Shown: one piece after another, positions 38,897-52,516 of the stretch | Layout: every line of letters begins with the position of its first letter | Position numbering within the stretch: position 1 is the stretch's first letter | Assembly (NCBI RefSeq): GCF_000247815.1 | Contig: NC_021674.1 | Coordinates: forward strand, 33,095,462 to 33,159,461 | Length of the DNA stretch: 64,000 nucleotides | Source of the DNA: Ficedula albicollis | Lineage: Eukaryota; Chordata; Aves; Passeriformes; Muscicapidae | Direction: 5' to 3' | Made by a program: the position numbers and the translations under genes | The notes under the pieces: model-generated | What the model saw: the letters and a program-made list of their open reading frames with translations, nothing else | What the model was told of the DNA's origin: nothing | Database searches by the model: none

Positions 38897-40051
38897 AAAG
38901 CAACAGAAGTCACTGTATTTTAACAATCATTGACAGAGATACTGGGTACATTTCTAGAATATTAGTCACAAATCACACAAATAGGTGGTCTTCTGTCTTT
39001 GTTCCTCTCTCTTTTTTCTTACCAAATGTGCAAGTTGAGATCCTGTGTCAAAATGGCTGTGGATTAACTTGCATAGAGGTAAACTCAGATGTGAAAGTAT
39101 TTCTGCTGCTGTTTAAGGTGTGTTTCTGTCTTCATATATTGCTTTTACCTCTCTCTTCCAACACAGTGATTCTCTTCTGTTCTGTACCTATTGAGTTAAG
39201 ATCCTAGAAATAAATCTGCCTTTTCTTACAGACTGCTTCTAAACTCACTCTTGGGAATGAGGAGAAGTGGTTCAAGATCAGATTCTAAAACTCACCTAGG
39301 AAATCGTCTTGAGATAGTAGAGTGCTAGAAGTACTTCTCTGAAATCTACATCGTTCCCATCCTGGATTCATAAGGAACCACAGGCTTTTAAAGAGTGCAA
39401 ATGTCTATTAATCTTGGTGTTTCAATGGTAGCAGCTTTTCACTCTGGAAGTGGTGTGTTGATGCAGAGTAAACAAGAAAAAACCATAAGGTTCTATTGCT
39501 GGTTTCACAGAAACTGTTCTTAGAACGGAGGTGCTACTTCATAATCCATCACCCCTGTCTTGGCAAACTTTTCTTAGCAAAAATGATACTGTGAAAGTAT
39601 ATATTGAAGGAAAGTTAAACATCTTCTTAAGATACAGTATTCAGGATGGGAAAAATAAGAGAAATATCCTCGCTCACTAAGCAGGAATTCCTAGCCTGTG
39701 GTTTTCCAGACAGAGAAACAGTAGGGACAGAGACAGAAACAGAGTCAACTCAGGTACGGGCTAATAGAGCTATATTTAAAATAATATAATCACATTGGTG
39801 GCTCTCACGGAGTTAAGCCTACAGGAGTGAGTGAGTTCTCAGGAATTTGTAAGCAGGTCTGGAGTAGGAGCAGTGTACAGCAATACATAAAGGCTGCCTG
39901 TGTTAGCAGGACACCTACAGCCGTGCCTGCCAACAGGAATTGGGGAAGGCTCCTGGGTTGTTTCCTCTTCCCAAGTCGTGGTGAGTCTTTTGCTTTCCTG
40001 GGAAGCTGCTTGTGGAGGCCCACACTAATTGTCTGTCTTTGTTTCTGGCAG

Positions 40052-40211
40052 TGTCTGGAGGTCGCAGCCGCTTGCACCTTATTGACCTGGGCAGCTGTGT
40101 GAAAGTGCTCAGCAAAAACCGCGAGGGGAGCTCCGGCCTCTGCCTCTCCTTGCCAGCGCTGGGCAACGTCATCCTCGCCCTCGTCAATGGAAGCAAACAC
40201 ATCCCGTACAA
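40052..40211 (+). CDS. KIF26B: KIF26B motor-domain exon, switch II and helix alpha-4 region
   Basis: This 160-nt exon starts in phase 1 (TG TCT GGA, giving [13 protein letters not shown] across the splice) and ends two bases into a lysine codon at [28 protein letters not shown] replaces the conventional kinesin switch II LVDLAGSE. The catalytic DxxGxE glutamate is absent, consistent with a motor having little or no ATPase activity. [22 protein letters not shown] matches the kinesin LGNVIxAL..HIPYRDSKLT region. The next exon, which should begin with the SKL-type segment, is not found in the remaining 23.8 kb. Confidence 0.95.
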
Positions 40212-41645
40212 GTAAGTGCTGCTCTGGGTTGTGCCTAATGAGAGGCTGCTTGAAAGCAGTTTGTCTGTCTGGGCCCGGGGCATGTTTGGGTAAGGAGGAA
40301 AAACAGTCTGCTGGGGTCAGTGCAGCCCTCTTGAGCCACGGCAAAAGCTGCCTGAGGTTCAGTGACACCCTACCTGACCTTACACCTGGTAGCTACACTG
40401 TGTTTGACAAATAGGTTTCAAAGGAAGAAGCCTGCTGAAATAGGACCCAGGTGGCTGAAAGATCTTAAAGCTTGAAGTTCAACACATTAGGGTTTTGTTT
40501 TCTGTGGCTGTTCAAAGATTTTTTTAATGTTTCAAAGCACGTGAGAGCGTTTCATATTTGTTGCAAGGAAAGGAACATTGCTGCCATAATGCAGCACTGT
40601 AGAGAAAATGATCTTGCTGTCCATTGTATGCAATTTACTTTTCTTGGAAATATGCATCACAATGAGCACGCGTGTTTGTCATGAGATTGCTTCTGTGATC
40701 TAAGGCTGCTTTGTGGGAGTTTTTTGCATGGTTTGAATCTCACTGTCAGCACTTCATGTGCAAAAAAAGAAGTAGGCCCTATTTGCCACAGTAAACCTGT
40801 GGCCTTTGCTGCTGCAGGTGGCTTCTGGAAAGCAAAAGCAATTGCTCACCTAGAGGGTATTCCTTGTACTCATTTCCCATCATCACTGCCTCTCCCTTTG
40901 TGTCGTGTGCAGGTCTGAGAGGAAGCTTGGATTCATCTCCCAGCCCAGGGAGTCACACTGCCTTCCTGTTGAGAAGTTTCTGATTTTGTGGGTGGTGCTG
41001 CTTTTCTCTAGCCTAGAGCCTAGGGAGTAGCAGCTAGCATAATGGGAATGGCTTCCAGTAGCATCTTATAATCAAACTGCCAATGAATGTCACCATTCAT
41101 GAAGGACAGGTGTATCAGGAGTTTAGAACAACAAGACGAGACAGATAATGAACCAAGTAATCCACAGAGCAATATTTTATCCATGCATTTTACCTATTTT
41201 AGCATTTAAAAGGCTGCAAACATGGTTATTTACATATGTTCATTCAAGATTGCTTCTTTGTTTTTGTCTTCATTTTGGCAAGTAAAAATGAATTGATATT
41301 GGTTATAATTGTGTTCCTCTTCCAATCTTTAGTTTCAAAAAATTATTTGGTAGTCTGGACTTAAACCATGCTTTCTGGAAATATTCCCATTCCTGGAGCT
41401 CAATCAGGCCAGAATTCAGTTCAAGGCTAACCAAATTTATTTGTATAAATATTCATTAAATGTTTCGTGAATCATGCACCTTGTCATAGCATGAAAATAG
41501 CTTGAATTCTGCACTTCACAAAGTCTTACTCAGGCAATGCTTATCAAAAAACTGTCTTCCTTCCTGTTGAATTTTATGGATTGAAGAGAAGGTCACCAGT
41601 AGGAATACAAAAGATAACATTAGTAATGCTCGCTAGGCTAGAAGT

Positions 41646-43878
41646 AAACATACAAGGAGTAGTTATGAAATACAACAATTGTCTTTCCTGGCAATGACTG
41701 ACCTGGAGAAAAGCATTACCAAACAAATCTTCTGATTGCTGTGTATTCAATCTCTTTTTCCTGTGACTCCTAGCTGTTGCACTTCTGAGCCTACACAGTC
41801 AGAGATGTCAGCATATTTTCTCATCAATGTCTGTACTGCTGAAAGAAGATCAAAGCTCTCTTAGGCCACAATCCTCTCTTTAGTTCACTCCTAATAAGAA
41901 TTCTTCCTATAAGAAGATACTATGGAGTGTAGAGAAGTGGTTGGTCATCTGTAAATCAGAGTCAGTGTCCTGTTTCTAAGATGACTTTCAAAATATAATT
42001 TGAAAAATATAGCTGGCATGTTTTGGAGCAAACCTTTTCTTCCTCTTGCTGAGAAGAATCCAGAAAACATTTTTCCCCGTATGTGGTCTATTCCTGAGCA
42101 ATGGAAATAAGAAGCAGGATGGCTGGAAGAGCACAGACACTATTAGCTCAGTGATCCAGCAGTAGAGGTGTGTCCTGCTCCTCAGTGGAGATGAGAGGAA
42201 GGGGGATCTGGATGTGTGTGTGCTGCATTGTAGAAGAGGCTCAGTACCCCACAGATGGAGACACTGATATGTGTTCAGTGGCACTTCTTGTTTTGAGCAA
42301 TGACAAGCCTCTCTAACTGGGGTAATTCCCTTTCTCTAGGGGGTGTTCTCTTTCACTCTTAAGTATAAAATTATATTTTTGTTAACTGCCTTTTTTGAGT
42401 GGGACAAAAGGAAAACAATGGAAGCATTTTCTTATGTGACAGCTCTGCACATTGTGTGTGGTCTCAGTAAATTTCCACAGAGCAGCAGACAAAATGGAGC
42501 ATCTTTTCTGTATCTGAGCTATTAAACAGCCATTAAGTACTTTATGGCAGCCTGTCAGTAGGCACTGCATGGCTTCCTGGGAACCTGGAAACTCGCAATG
42601 CATAGTCTTTCTCTTACTGCAAAAATTTGGTACTCTAAACTCTGAGAAGCTGCAGGCTCTTTGCCTCAGTTTTGTATCCAGCTTTTTCTCCACAGGTAGT
42701 AGTTGTAGGGAATAGCTTGTTGTAAACATACAAGGAGTAGTTATGAAATACAACAATTGTCTTTCCTGGCAATGACTCTAAACATACAAGGAGTAGTTAC
42801 CAAATACAACAATTGTCTTTCCTGGCAATGACTGACCTNCTTTCCTGGCAATGACTGACCTGGAGAAAAGCATTACCAAACAAATCTTCTGATTGCTGTG
42901 TATTCAATCTCTTTTTCCTGTGACTCCTAGCTGTTGCACTTCTGAGCCTACACAGTCAGAGATGTCAGCATATTTTCTCATCAATGTCTGTACTGCTGAA
43001 AGAAGATCAAAGCTCTCTTAGGCCACAATCCTCTCTTTAGTTCACTCCTAATAAGAATTCTTCCTATAAGAAGATACTATGGAGTGTAGAGAAGTGGTTG
43101 GTCATCTGTAAATCAGAGTCAGTGTCCTGTTTCTAAGATGACTTTCAAAATATAATTTGAAAAATATAGCTGGCATGTTTTGGAGCAAACCTTTTCTTCC
43201 TCTTGCTGAGAAGAATCCAGAAAACATTTTTCCCCGTATGTGGTCTATTCCTGAGCAATGGAAATAAGAAGCAGGATGGCTGGAAGAGCACAGACACTAT
43301 TAGCTCAGTGATCCAGCAGTAGAGGTGTGTCCTGCTCCTCAGTGGAGATGAGAGGAAGGGGGATCTGGATGTGTGTGTGCTGCATTGTAGAAGAGGCTCA
43401 GTACCCCACAGATGGAGACACTGATATGTGTTCAGTGGCACTTCTTGTTTTGAGCAATGACAAGCCTCTCTAACTGGGGTAATTCCCTTTCTCTAGGGGG
43501 TGTTCTCTTTCACTCTTAAGTATAAAATTATATTTTTGTTAACTGCCTTTTTTGAGTGGGACAAAAGGAAAACAATGGAAGCATTTTCTTATGTGACAGC
43601 TCTGCACATTGTGTGTGGTCTCAGTAAATTTCCACAGAGCAGCAGACAAAATGGAGCATCTTTTCTGTATCTGAGCTATTAAACAGCCATTAAGTACTTT
43701 ATGGCAGCCTGTCAGTAGGCACTGCATGGCTTCCTGGGAACCTGGAAACTCGCAATGCATAGTCTTTCTCTTACTGCAAAAATTTGGTACTCTAAACTCT
43801 GAGAAGCTGCAGGCTCTTTGCCTCAGTTTTGTATCCAGCTTTTTCTCCACAGGTAGTAGTTGTAGGGAATAGCTTGTT
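41646..43878. repeat. About 1.04-kb duplication with N and partial junction copies
   Basis: Bases 41683-42721 recur at 42840-43878 (offset 1157). Between them, 42722-42838 holds two further partial copies of the leading 55 bp or so (41646-41700), followed by N at 42839. CTTTCCTGGCAATGACTGACCT occurs directly before and after the N. Unique sequence resumes only after 43878, so the whole segment 42722-43878 is probably surplus. Confidence 0.95.
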
Positions 43879-44534
43879 CAGTCTCATAGCTGGTGTAAGC
43901 AGATGCCACTGCATTGCCTTCAGTGGTCTCTGTGTTTGTGCCAGGGATGAATTTGCCTCTCTACCTGCAATGTCTATGAGAAACACATGGTGTTTTTCAG
44001 CACATGTTGCTTTTCTTTAATTTTTACCCACAAAGCTAAGCCTTGGAAACCATTCAGTTGGAATCTTTCTCCCTTGGGAAGAGCCCCCATACACTCCCAT
44101 TTTGGGAACAGTAACAAAGATTTAGGCTAGCTTTAGCAGGAACTTGTTTTCTGAAGCTGTAGGAAAGTAATGTAGAAATTCTCAGACATCAAACAATATG
44201 GTTTGATATGGTTTGGGAGTTCTTGTCTTGTATTCAAGTCAAATTTCACATGGGTCTGAAGAATCCCTACACTGGGCAAATACTTGCAGCTAATGAGTGA
44301 CCAGACCATGATTTCTGCAAGTTTGTGTATTTCATGTATGTACTTTTAATCTCTCAGTGTCACTATTATTGTCACTATTCCAGACCTATTTTGAACCTTA
44401 GTAAGCACCTTGTTCTGTCATGGTATGAAGCACTGAGTTCTTCCAGCTCTGTGTCATATATAAAAATAGAATTTTTATTTAACTTAAATACATTGCCATT
44501 TTATGTCACCAGTTTCCTTTGCTCTTGAGGAATG

Positions 44535-46749
44535 AGCAAATCCTTCGGAAGACTGGGCAAGGATTATTTTCTCCATGGGAATGTCAAATATCTTCAAAAA
44601 GAACTAGAAAGGGGCACTTGCAATCTCAAGGAAGAGCAAGAGAGTCAGTTCCTGGCCTGAACAAATATGATTTGGCTTAGATCTACTACAGAAGGGTTTT
44701 GCTAAGATGCAGTAATTGTTAGTGCCATTTTATGATTTTAAGAGTATTTCAGTTTAATGTTAGTGCTGCATTATCTGCCTCTGATTTCCTAGATGAATGT
44801 GTTTTAAACCCTCAAATGAACACCCATTTGCACAAACTCCAGATACTGGTTTATATAGCTCTCTATTCAAAAATTACTCCAGTTGCTAGGCAACATGGGT
44901 GGTGATAATTCATGGTAATGCTGTTTTGGAAATAATCAGTTTTATGCATTTTAATGACTATGAGAATGTAAGAAAACTGTTTAGAAAAGTGCAAGGCTGT
45001 ATGAATTTCTCTTCCAGAAATTGTTGCTTGTTTTATTTAATAGGCTTCTCTCTTAATGTGCTATCCTAATGTGCTAGAGGTGTGTTTCTAGAGGCATCCT
45101 ATATTTTGAACTAGATGCTTATGCTTATCCAAGGCGGGAGTCTTGTCTGTAAAATAGATGGGTGTGAGTTAAAAGCATGAATTTTATTCTTGGCACTTCT
45201 GCTTCTCTGTCATATGGTTGCATTTCCTCCCAGATCTTGCATGCTGGTATTGCTTTATTCAGTCCTATGTGCAGAAAATAAAATTATATTAAGTGACTGA
45301 TGCAAGGTTGCACGAGAGGCTTCATGGCAGAGCCACCGTGTTTTAAGATCCAATCTGATGCTTAGAGCATAGGTTAATCCATTCCTTCTTTCTGCATGAC
45401 CTTTGGAAAATAATTTATTCAAGTGTTTATTTCACATTTATAAAACAGAATTAGAAAAAATTCAAATAGGATTTGTAAAGGGCATTCAGAGTTGGCAAAA
45501 AGCACTATATACTTTTCCACTATTGCTAGGACTTGTTACCCTGTTTTTCCCCTTTCTTTAGAGTTAATGGCTCGTATAAGCAAATCCTTCGGAAGACTGG
45601 GCAAGGATTATTTTCTCCATGGGAATGTCAAATATCTTCAAAAAGAACTAGAACAAATCCTTCAGAAGACTGGGCAATGGGAATGTCAAATATCTTCAAA
45701 AAGAACTAGAAAGGGGCACTTGCAATCTCAAGGAAGAGCAAGAGAGTCAGTTCCTGGCCTGAACAAATATGATTTGGCTTAGATCTACTACAGAAGGGTT
45801 TTGCTAAGATGCAGTAATTGTTAGTGCCATTTTATGATTTTAAGAGTATTTCAGTTTAATGTTAGTGCTGCATTATCTGCCTCTGATTTCCTAGATGAAT
45901 GTGTTTTAAACCCTCAAATGAACACCCATTTGCACAAACTCCAGATACTGGTTTATATAGCTCTCTATTCAAAAATTACTCCAGTTGCTAGGCAACATGG
46001 GTGGTGATAATTCATGGTAATGCTGTTTTGGAAATAATCAGTTTTATGCATTTTAATGACTATGAGAATGTAAGAAAACTGTTTAGAAAAGTGCAAGGCT
46101 GTATGAATTTCTCTTCCAGAAATTGTTGCTTGTTTTATTTAATAGGCTTCTCTCTTAATGTGCTATCCTAATGTGCTAGAGGTGTGTTTCTAGAGGCATC
46201 CTATATTTTGAACTAGATGCTTATGCTTATCCAAGGCGGGAGTCTTGTCTGTAAAATACAGAGGCATCCTATATTTTGAACTAGATACTTATGTTTATCC
46301 AAGGCGGGAGTCTTGTCTGTAAAATAGATGGGTGTGAGTTAAAAGCATGAATTTTATTCTTGGCACTTCTGCTTCTCTGTCATATGGTTGCATTTCCTCC
46401 CAGATCTTGCATGCTGGTATTGCTTTATTCAGTCCTATGTGCAGAAAATAAAATTATATTAAGTGACTGATGCAAGGTTGCACGAGAGGCTTCATGGCAG
46501 AGCCACCGTGTTTTAAGATCCAATCTGATGCTTAGAGCATAGGTTAATCCATTCCTTCTTTCTGCATGACCTTTGGAAAATAATTTATTCAAGTGTTTAT
46601 TTCACATTTATAAAACAGAATTAGAAAAAATTCAAATAGGATTTGTAAAGGGCATTCAGAGTTGGCAAAAAGCACTATATACTTTTCCACTATTGCTAGG
46701 ACTTGTTACCCTGTTTTTCCCCTTTCTTTAGAGTTAATGGCTCGTATAA
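44535..46749. repeat. About 1.04-1.17-kb duplication with internal tandem repeats in copy 2
   Basis: Copy 1 is 44535-45578 and copy 2 is 45579-46749. Copy 2 carries two extra internal tandem insertions. One lies near 45650-45707 (58 bp) and one near 46258-46325 (68 bp), where the repeat differs by SNPs (AGATGCTTATGCTT versus AGATACTTATGTTT). Offsets rise stepwise from 1044 to 1102 to 1170. Confidence 0.94.
44882..44894. promoter_or_regulatory. Perfect RFX X-box-like site in an AT-rich block
   Basis: GTTGCTAGGCAAC fits the RFX X-box consensus (RYYNYY, 1-nt spacer, RRNRAC) at every position. It lies in an AT-rich intronic block. It is repeated at 45984-45996 in the second copy of the duplication. 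RFX sites often mark enhancers or promoters of ciliary and MHC class II genes. Whether this one is bound, or is simply a chance match, cannot be judged here. Confidence 0.35.
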
Positions 46750-49700
46750 ATAGTCCTAATGGCATGCAGAATGTGAGGGGCTTTTTTGGTCAAATGTAGA
46801 ATATTATTGCTTTTAAGTAGAAAGAAAAGGGAAAGTGTTGGATTATAGTGTTGTGTTATACTAGTTTAAAGAATGAGCTGTATATCAGATATTTTCTTTA
46901 AATTATTAGTTAATTATTGGAAAAAATGAAAATGGGGTTTGAATGGATCCAGCACCTCAGTTTCTTTTCTTAGTTAGATGGATGTATCTATCTGAAATTG
47001 CTTCATCTTTGTAAAAATCTGTGTGTGAGAATAACTGAAATGCCAGGGATCTTTTGCTTATATGCCTCGCCTTTGCATTTTTAGCATGAGCTATATTATT
47101 TTTCTCAGAGAAGATGTTAGCATTTTCAGGAGCATGTTAGGATTTTCTTGAACAATAATTAATATTAGTACTGGAGATTTTACTCTTATTTCTGAGCTTG
47201 TATTAAGTCCTAGCTTTGTTGGATTCACACAATCATGTCTGCTTACTACGTCTAAGAATTTAATGACACATTTGAACTATATGTCAAATGAGCAATCTAT
47301 TTATGGTTACTTCATCAGCACCTGAAACTAGGATTTTTTTGGGTTTTGTTTTTCATTAAGAAACTTGAATCACTTTTACTTTCCACTTCATCTATGTCTT
47401 CTATTCCTTAACTTTTGCACCACCTCAATGAGAATATGGTACAAAGATCACAGCCTCAGAAAAAAAAAACTGGTGTGCCCTTCAGAACTGTTGATCTTTC
47501 TGTGTTAATTTAACATTGAGTATACTAGAAGAGGATGGAAGACTGTTTTGCTGTTTGACTCGGGGAAATGTGAGAGCAGAAAAGGTGGGGTAGTGGGGAT
47601 GAAGACATAAGAGACAGCTGAAACAGAATCACAGGGCTGGGAAATGGCCTGAAATGAATGGGAAAGCTCCAAGAGACCCTGAAATTATGTGTAGAGGAGA
47701 CAACAATCCACAGAGAGGAACTGGGAAGCAAACGAGGAGGAAGAAATGAGCCTATTTAAAAAGATAAATAAGCCTAAGAAATACCCCTGAATGATCCAAT
47801 TGTAGGAGAGTGTAGGAGAGTGGTCAATGGACATTTTGTTGAATGCGAAGTAGTTCTTAATTAGCTATCAAATACATGGTCTTCTCATGAAGAAAATAAT
47901 TTTTCCTTGATGTTTTCAGCCAGGTCATGTGGACTAGAACCTTGGCTAGCAGACAGTGAAGCTGCTGGAGCAATGCCACCTTATGCCAGTGGAGGACCTG
48001 GCCTTAGGTGCATGCCCTTTGTCACTGGCAAGTGCAATGCAGTTTCCTGCAAGAGCAATGAAACTCTGTCAGCGTGCATAAAATGAGGACTTTGAGCATC
48101 TGGCAATTATGTTCACCTTTGGGGCTTTTCTGTATTTGACGGTTTACTAGGTTGAATTTTGAGCAATTTCCTTCTTTATTCCAGGGGACTACATAAAGTA
48201 AGTGGAATTAGGGATGCACAGTTTGTGAATGTAGGAAAACTTATTGCATTTTATTAGAATAATTTAATCAGCAGCTCAGGAGCATGCAGATGATGGGTTT
48301 GAATGCTCCAGTAATTACTGTTGTAGTGTTCACCAATGATGCACTTCATTGTAGGACAGTTTGTACAGCTGATAGTGCAGATTTGAGCTTTATCTGCACA
48401 CATCTTATAGCATTGTGCTTCATCATCAGGTTAATGAGAGACAGTAGACAGAATCCTCAAAAGAAAAGCTGCTGTGGAGCTGCCATTCCCCAGCTTTGGG
48501 TTTTCAACTCAGTCTTGCCAGTGCAGCAGTGTGACAGGAGTTGGAGCTGTGGTGTCTGTGAACATGTGTAATTCTGAGCCTGAACTCCTGTTGCACCAGT
48601 TTTACAACAGACCTCAGCTGACAAACTCCACTCTGCACAAGCATTCAAGTGAGAAGAATCAGGCCTCATGAAGTATCTCTGAATGCTCTTTGAACCACTC
48701 AGCAAATTACTACTTTATGGATGCTGTAGCCAGCAAATAATGATGGACTGCAAAATGAAATGAGAAGGGAAGTGCTGTGGTTGTAGTCAGACTTAACAGC
48801 AATCACTAATTGCTTTTAAATAGCCATTCCTATGAGCAGCAGATAGCTGCATCACAGAAGGACACTACTTTGGTCCTGGGCCAGCACAGACGTGGCTGGT
48901 AATGAACAAGCAATCCAGTAGCGTGCAGTTATTCCTGAAATATAGCTTGAGTGGAACCCAAATAGGCCATTGTGGTAATTTCATACAAAAATTAATCTGT
49001 ACTTAATTCATTAAAATGCCATTTTGAACCTTCAGTCAGGGTATCCAGCAGTTTATTCTCACCTGTTCTACCACTGGTTCAGGCTCAATTGAACATTAAT
49101 ACATTTTTCCTCATGGAAATGTGGTGATAATTCATTTCATGTATAATTGAACAATTTTTAAATAGTCATATCCTTGGAATAACTACCTCTTGTACAATGC
49201 AGCAAATTATCAAAAAGCTTGTAATAATTTTTATTAGACTTATTTCACATTTTTGGTTATCTCCAGTTTCATGAATAGTTGCATATGGATGTGATGTGTT
49301 AAATTAAATTTCATTTCCGTTTTGATCCTTCTTTGCTTGTACAAAACCAGTGTGACTCAGAGCAAAAAGACATTGCCCTGCAGTAGACCAAAGAAAATAG
49401 CTTTTCTATTTATCTGCCAGTATATAGCAGCTTGTTTGGAGTCCTGCATCTCATTGCTACGAAAAGGTTGCAGACTGCAGAGAATTTAAAAGAGAAGCAA
49501 AAAGAATTATGAATGGTGTGAAATGAAAGGGTTACTCACCTGGAAGAACACTGTGACAGAAATAGAACTTCATAGCTTGTAGGGAAAAGGAGGCCTCTGG
49601 GAGACAAGATGACAGCTACTCTGTAGTGTTTCAAAGATGTGAATACACACAGGAGAAGAGAATTGTTTCTAGCGAGACAAAGTGGCAGAATGATTTCTTA

Positions 49701-52412
49701 TTTTTAAGTAAAGATGTGGAGGAATATAAACTTTAAAGCATGCTAACAGGGCTACCTGATAGTGGAATAAGTACTCAAGAGCTGAAGGGAACTTAGTTGG
49801 TAGAATCATTTAAAAGCAAAATAAACTTGTAACTAACAAATATCCATTAACAGTTACATAATAAAATGCTGAAAATGGGTTAAGGGCTAGGCTTATGCAA
49901 TTTCAATGCATAGTTCTGAGTCCAAATCTTTGACAATTTTCAATAACTGCACTTCCTTTTGCTAAATTTTCTTTGTCCTTGATTGTCAAGTGTCTGTGGA
50001 TGGCTGGCAGCAATATAAATAAACAATAAAATGTGTTCTAGTGCATCTATTAGAATCAAATCTGCTTTTAGCAGCCCAAAAAACAGTGGTTGGATGGATT
50101 GTTCCACTTACACGATGTCAGAGAAATCCAGAAAGTCTCAGTGGTGTGTGTCTTGAGACCCTACCTGAGCAGGGATATGGGCTGTCCAGTCCCTTCCTGT
50201 GCCTAATGATTTACCTTAATTAACAACTTTTTTCCCTCATCATTTAGTTACACATTTTTTAAGGTATCTTTCTCTTCGAATTGCATAATCAAGTTCTCTC
50301 AGTGCTTGATACAAAACTCTATGTAAATCAATGGAAATCTTTTTATTGGGATTTGGCTTAAATCCACAGATTAGAAAACATGCTTATATCTAATTAGATG
50401 AGATAATCCTCAAATCCTTGCTAAGGGATATTTCATGTTCTGTATTTGATGATTAACAGCTTATTTGTTGAAAGAGGCAGCATGTGGTTAAGTGTTACTA
50501 ATTTTGAGTTTGTTTGGAATTGCAAGGGACATAATTGATAGAATTGATGAATGTGAAAATTGCAAAAGTACAATCATCTATTGATTAGTTGCAAATGGGT
50601 TTGTGATCATGAATTTGAAGCTCAAGATATTTATACAGAAACTTGCCACACAAATGGGGATTTGAGACTACTGAAGTGGCACAGGCATGACTATTTTATT
50701 TTCCTCTTCAGTGTATATAAATAATATTTGTGACTTTAACTGAAAATAAACATAACCTTTGCTTACATTTTCTGGGCAAATAGTTGAACATTTTTTCTTC
50801 AAACTCTTTCTTTTCTTGGACTCTATTTAGACATCACCCTCTCAATGGAGTGACAGGCCCTAGAAGCTTTTAAGAGAATTGTGTGGTTGTAAGTGGAGGA
50901 TACTTCAGCCAGTTTGCCTTACTGCTTCAAGAGTATTTGAATGGCATTACAACTGCAAGATGTTTTTTTATTGAAGTTCTTATTTTCATAACACGTTTGA
51001 GAGTAAAGCAATGGAAATAATCCTCTTGTGCTCTTCAGATACCAGATTCTGCTGGATGATCAAAGTTTTGGCTGGTGATTGCCTCCAGGTCTATACGCAA
51101 TGAACAGATGTGAAGTGGATTTTTTAAAATATGCATTGACTTTTTAGATTTAAGCAGGCTGGTTAGAACGGTCTTCTGAAATACGAAAATTACCTCTCTT
51201 GGGCTGCAGGATTAGCTTGTTAAGATTATTTTTGTTTCTAAATTTTTTTATAAGTGCCATCCAGGTGATACACTTTGTGGCAATATCGGACAAGACTCAG
51301 TAAAATTAATATCAGGCAGCTGATTTAACTGTTTCAGCTGTATTGTCTTTTAGCTTTGTTTTGCCTTATCATCCCATCAAAAAAAACTGTCCTACATGCT
51401 GTACTTAAAATTACTACAATTTAAAATTATTTTCCAGTAGGTTATTTTTGAGGGATGGTGGAATTTACTAAATTGTTTTCTCTGTACTAAATTGTTTTTC
51501 CATAGTTCATGCTCTTGGTCAGAAACAAAGCCTCCCTCTCTTTGAAAGTCCATGCCAAAATGCGTGTCCACACTGTCAGAAATTCCAGCCCTTTGTACCC
51601 TTTGGTACAGGTGGTTTCAGAGAGCTGTTACGGACAGACATCGCTCAGCTCAGAGAGAGCAGAGAGCGAAGGAGGGGGGACCTGTACAAGGTGAGCTGCT
51701 AAAAGCACCTCATCACCTCTGTGCAAGTACAACCTGAATCTCCTAGTAGTGGTCTTGTAAGGATTGTACAAAATTTTCCTGTCTGCCTCCAGTTATAAAC
51801 AGAGTAGCAGCACCATTTGTGCTCCTAGACTGTGCTCCTTCTCCCTTGCAAACAGCAGTTTTCACGGACTCTGAGTGAAGCGTTTTTAAGTTACGTGCTC
51901 TGCAGGCAGACTGGAATTAGATGCAGTATCCAGATCTGCTACCCAGCTGGCATGTATACGTAACAAACAGAAATGTTTTCAAAGGCATGGTGTTGGAGAA
52001 ATAACTGCACTTTTTCGGGCAGGGAGAGAGTGTTCTAGGAGCTCTGTGTTCTTGATCAGATCGTACCAACATGCAGCTCTTGAATCCTGGACATCTCTCT
52101 TGTGTCTGGACATTACTGGTGTGATGCAGGACAGGTGTTCTCATGTCACAGGAAACTGGGAGTAACTGCTGTAGTTATAGTAGTTTAGATTTATAAACTA
52201 TGGGGGGAGAAGGGGCTGATGAGGGATCAAACCTGAATATTTGACTCTGGAAATACATGTGAAAGAAAACCTGATGGCACCTGATGAAACACTGCTCCAG
52301 TGAGATTTGTGAAATACTCCTGGTTTTTTTCAGTTAATGTTGAGGCTGCTTACTGTGAATGGGTTTAACAGAAGAAGTGAGGGTATGTTTTGGTAACTTT
52401 TAAAATCTTTGT

Positions 52413-52516
52413 GTCATACAGAATACGAAACAAGACCGTTAATTTGGTAACAGATTTTCTGTTCGTCATACAGAATATGAAATAAGACCGTTAATTTGGT
52501 AACAGATTTTCTGTTC
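52413..52516. repeat. 52-bp tandem duplication (2 copies)
   Basis: Bases 52413-52464 recur at 52465-52516 with two C/T-type differences (ATACGAAACAAG versus ATATGAAATAAG). Confidence 0.9.

Larger units (their letters stand above)
36107..40051 (+). other. KIF26B: KIF26B intron
   Basis: A 3945-bp intron with donor GTAAGA and acceptor TTTCTGGCAG. It holds short tandem repeats at 36507-36563 and 36579-36801, and a long hairpin at 38835-38896. Nothing else was recognised. Confidence 0.9.

Noticed and set aside
39805..40368. 187-codon - strand frame across exon 5
   Set aside because: It is the antisense shadow of the GC-richer KIF26B exon. The + strand has splice sites and motor-domain homology.
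45492..45782. 96-codon frame with an internal repeat
   Set aside because: It arises from the tandem insertion in the duplicated block (repeated SFGRLGKD / ILQKTGQ segments) and is not conserved protein.
47600..47720. Possible CR1 3' end (AGAATCACAGGGCTGG)
   Set aside because: Only a short resemblance to the common avian repeat tail. The flanking sequence does not continue the match.
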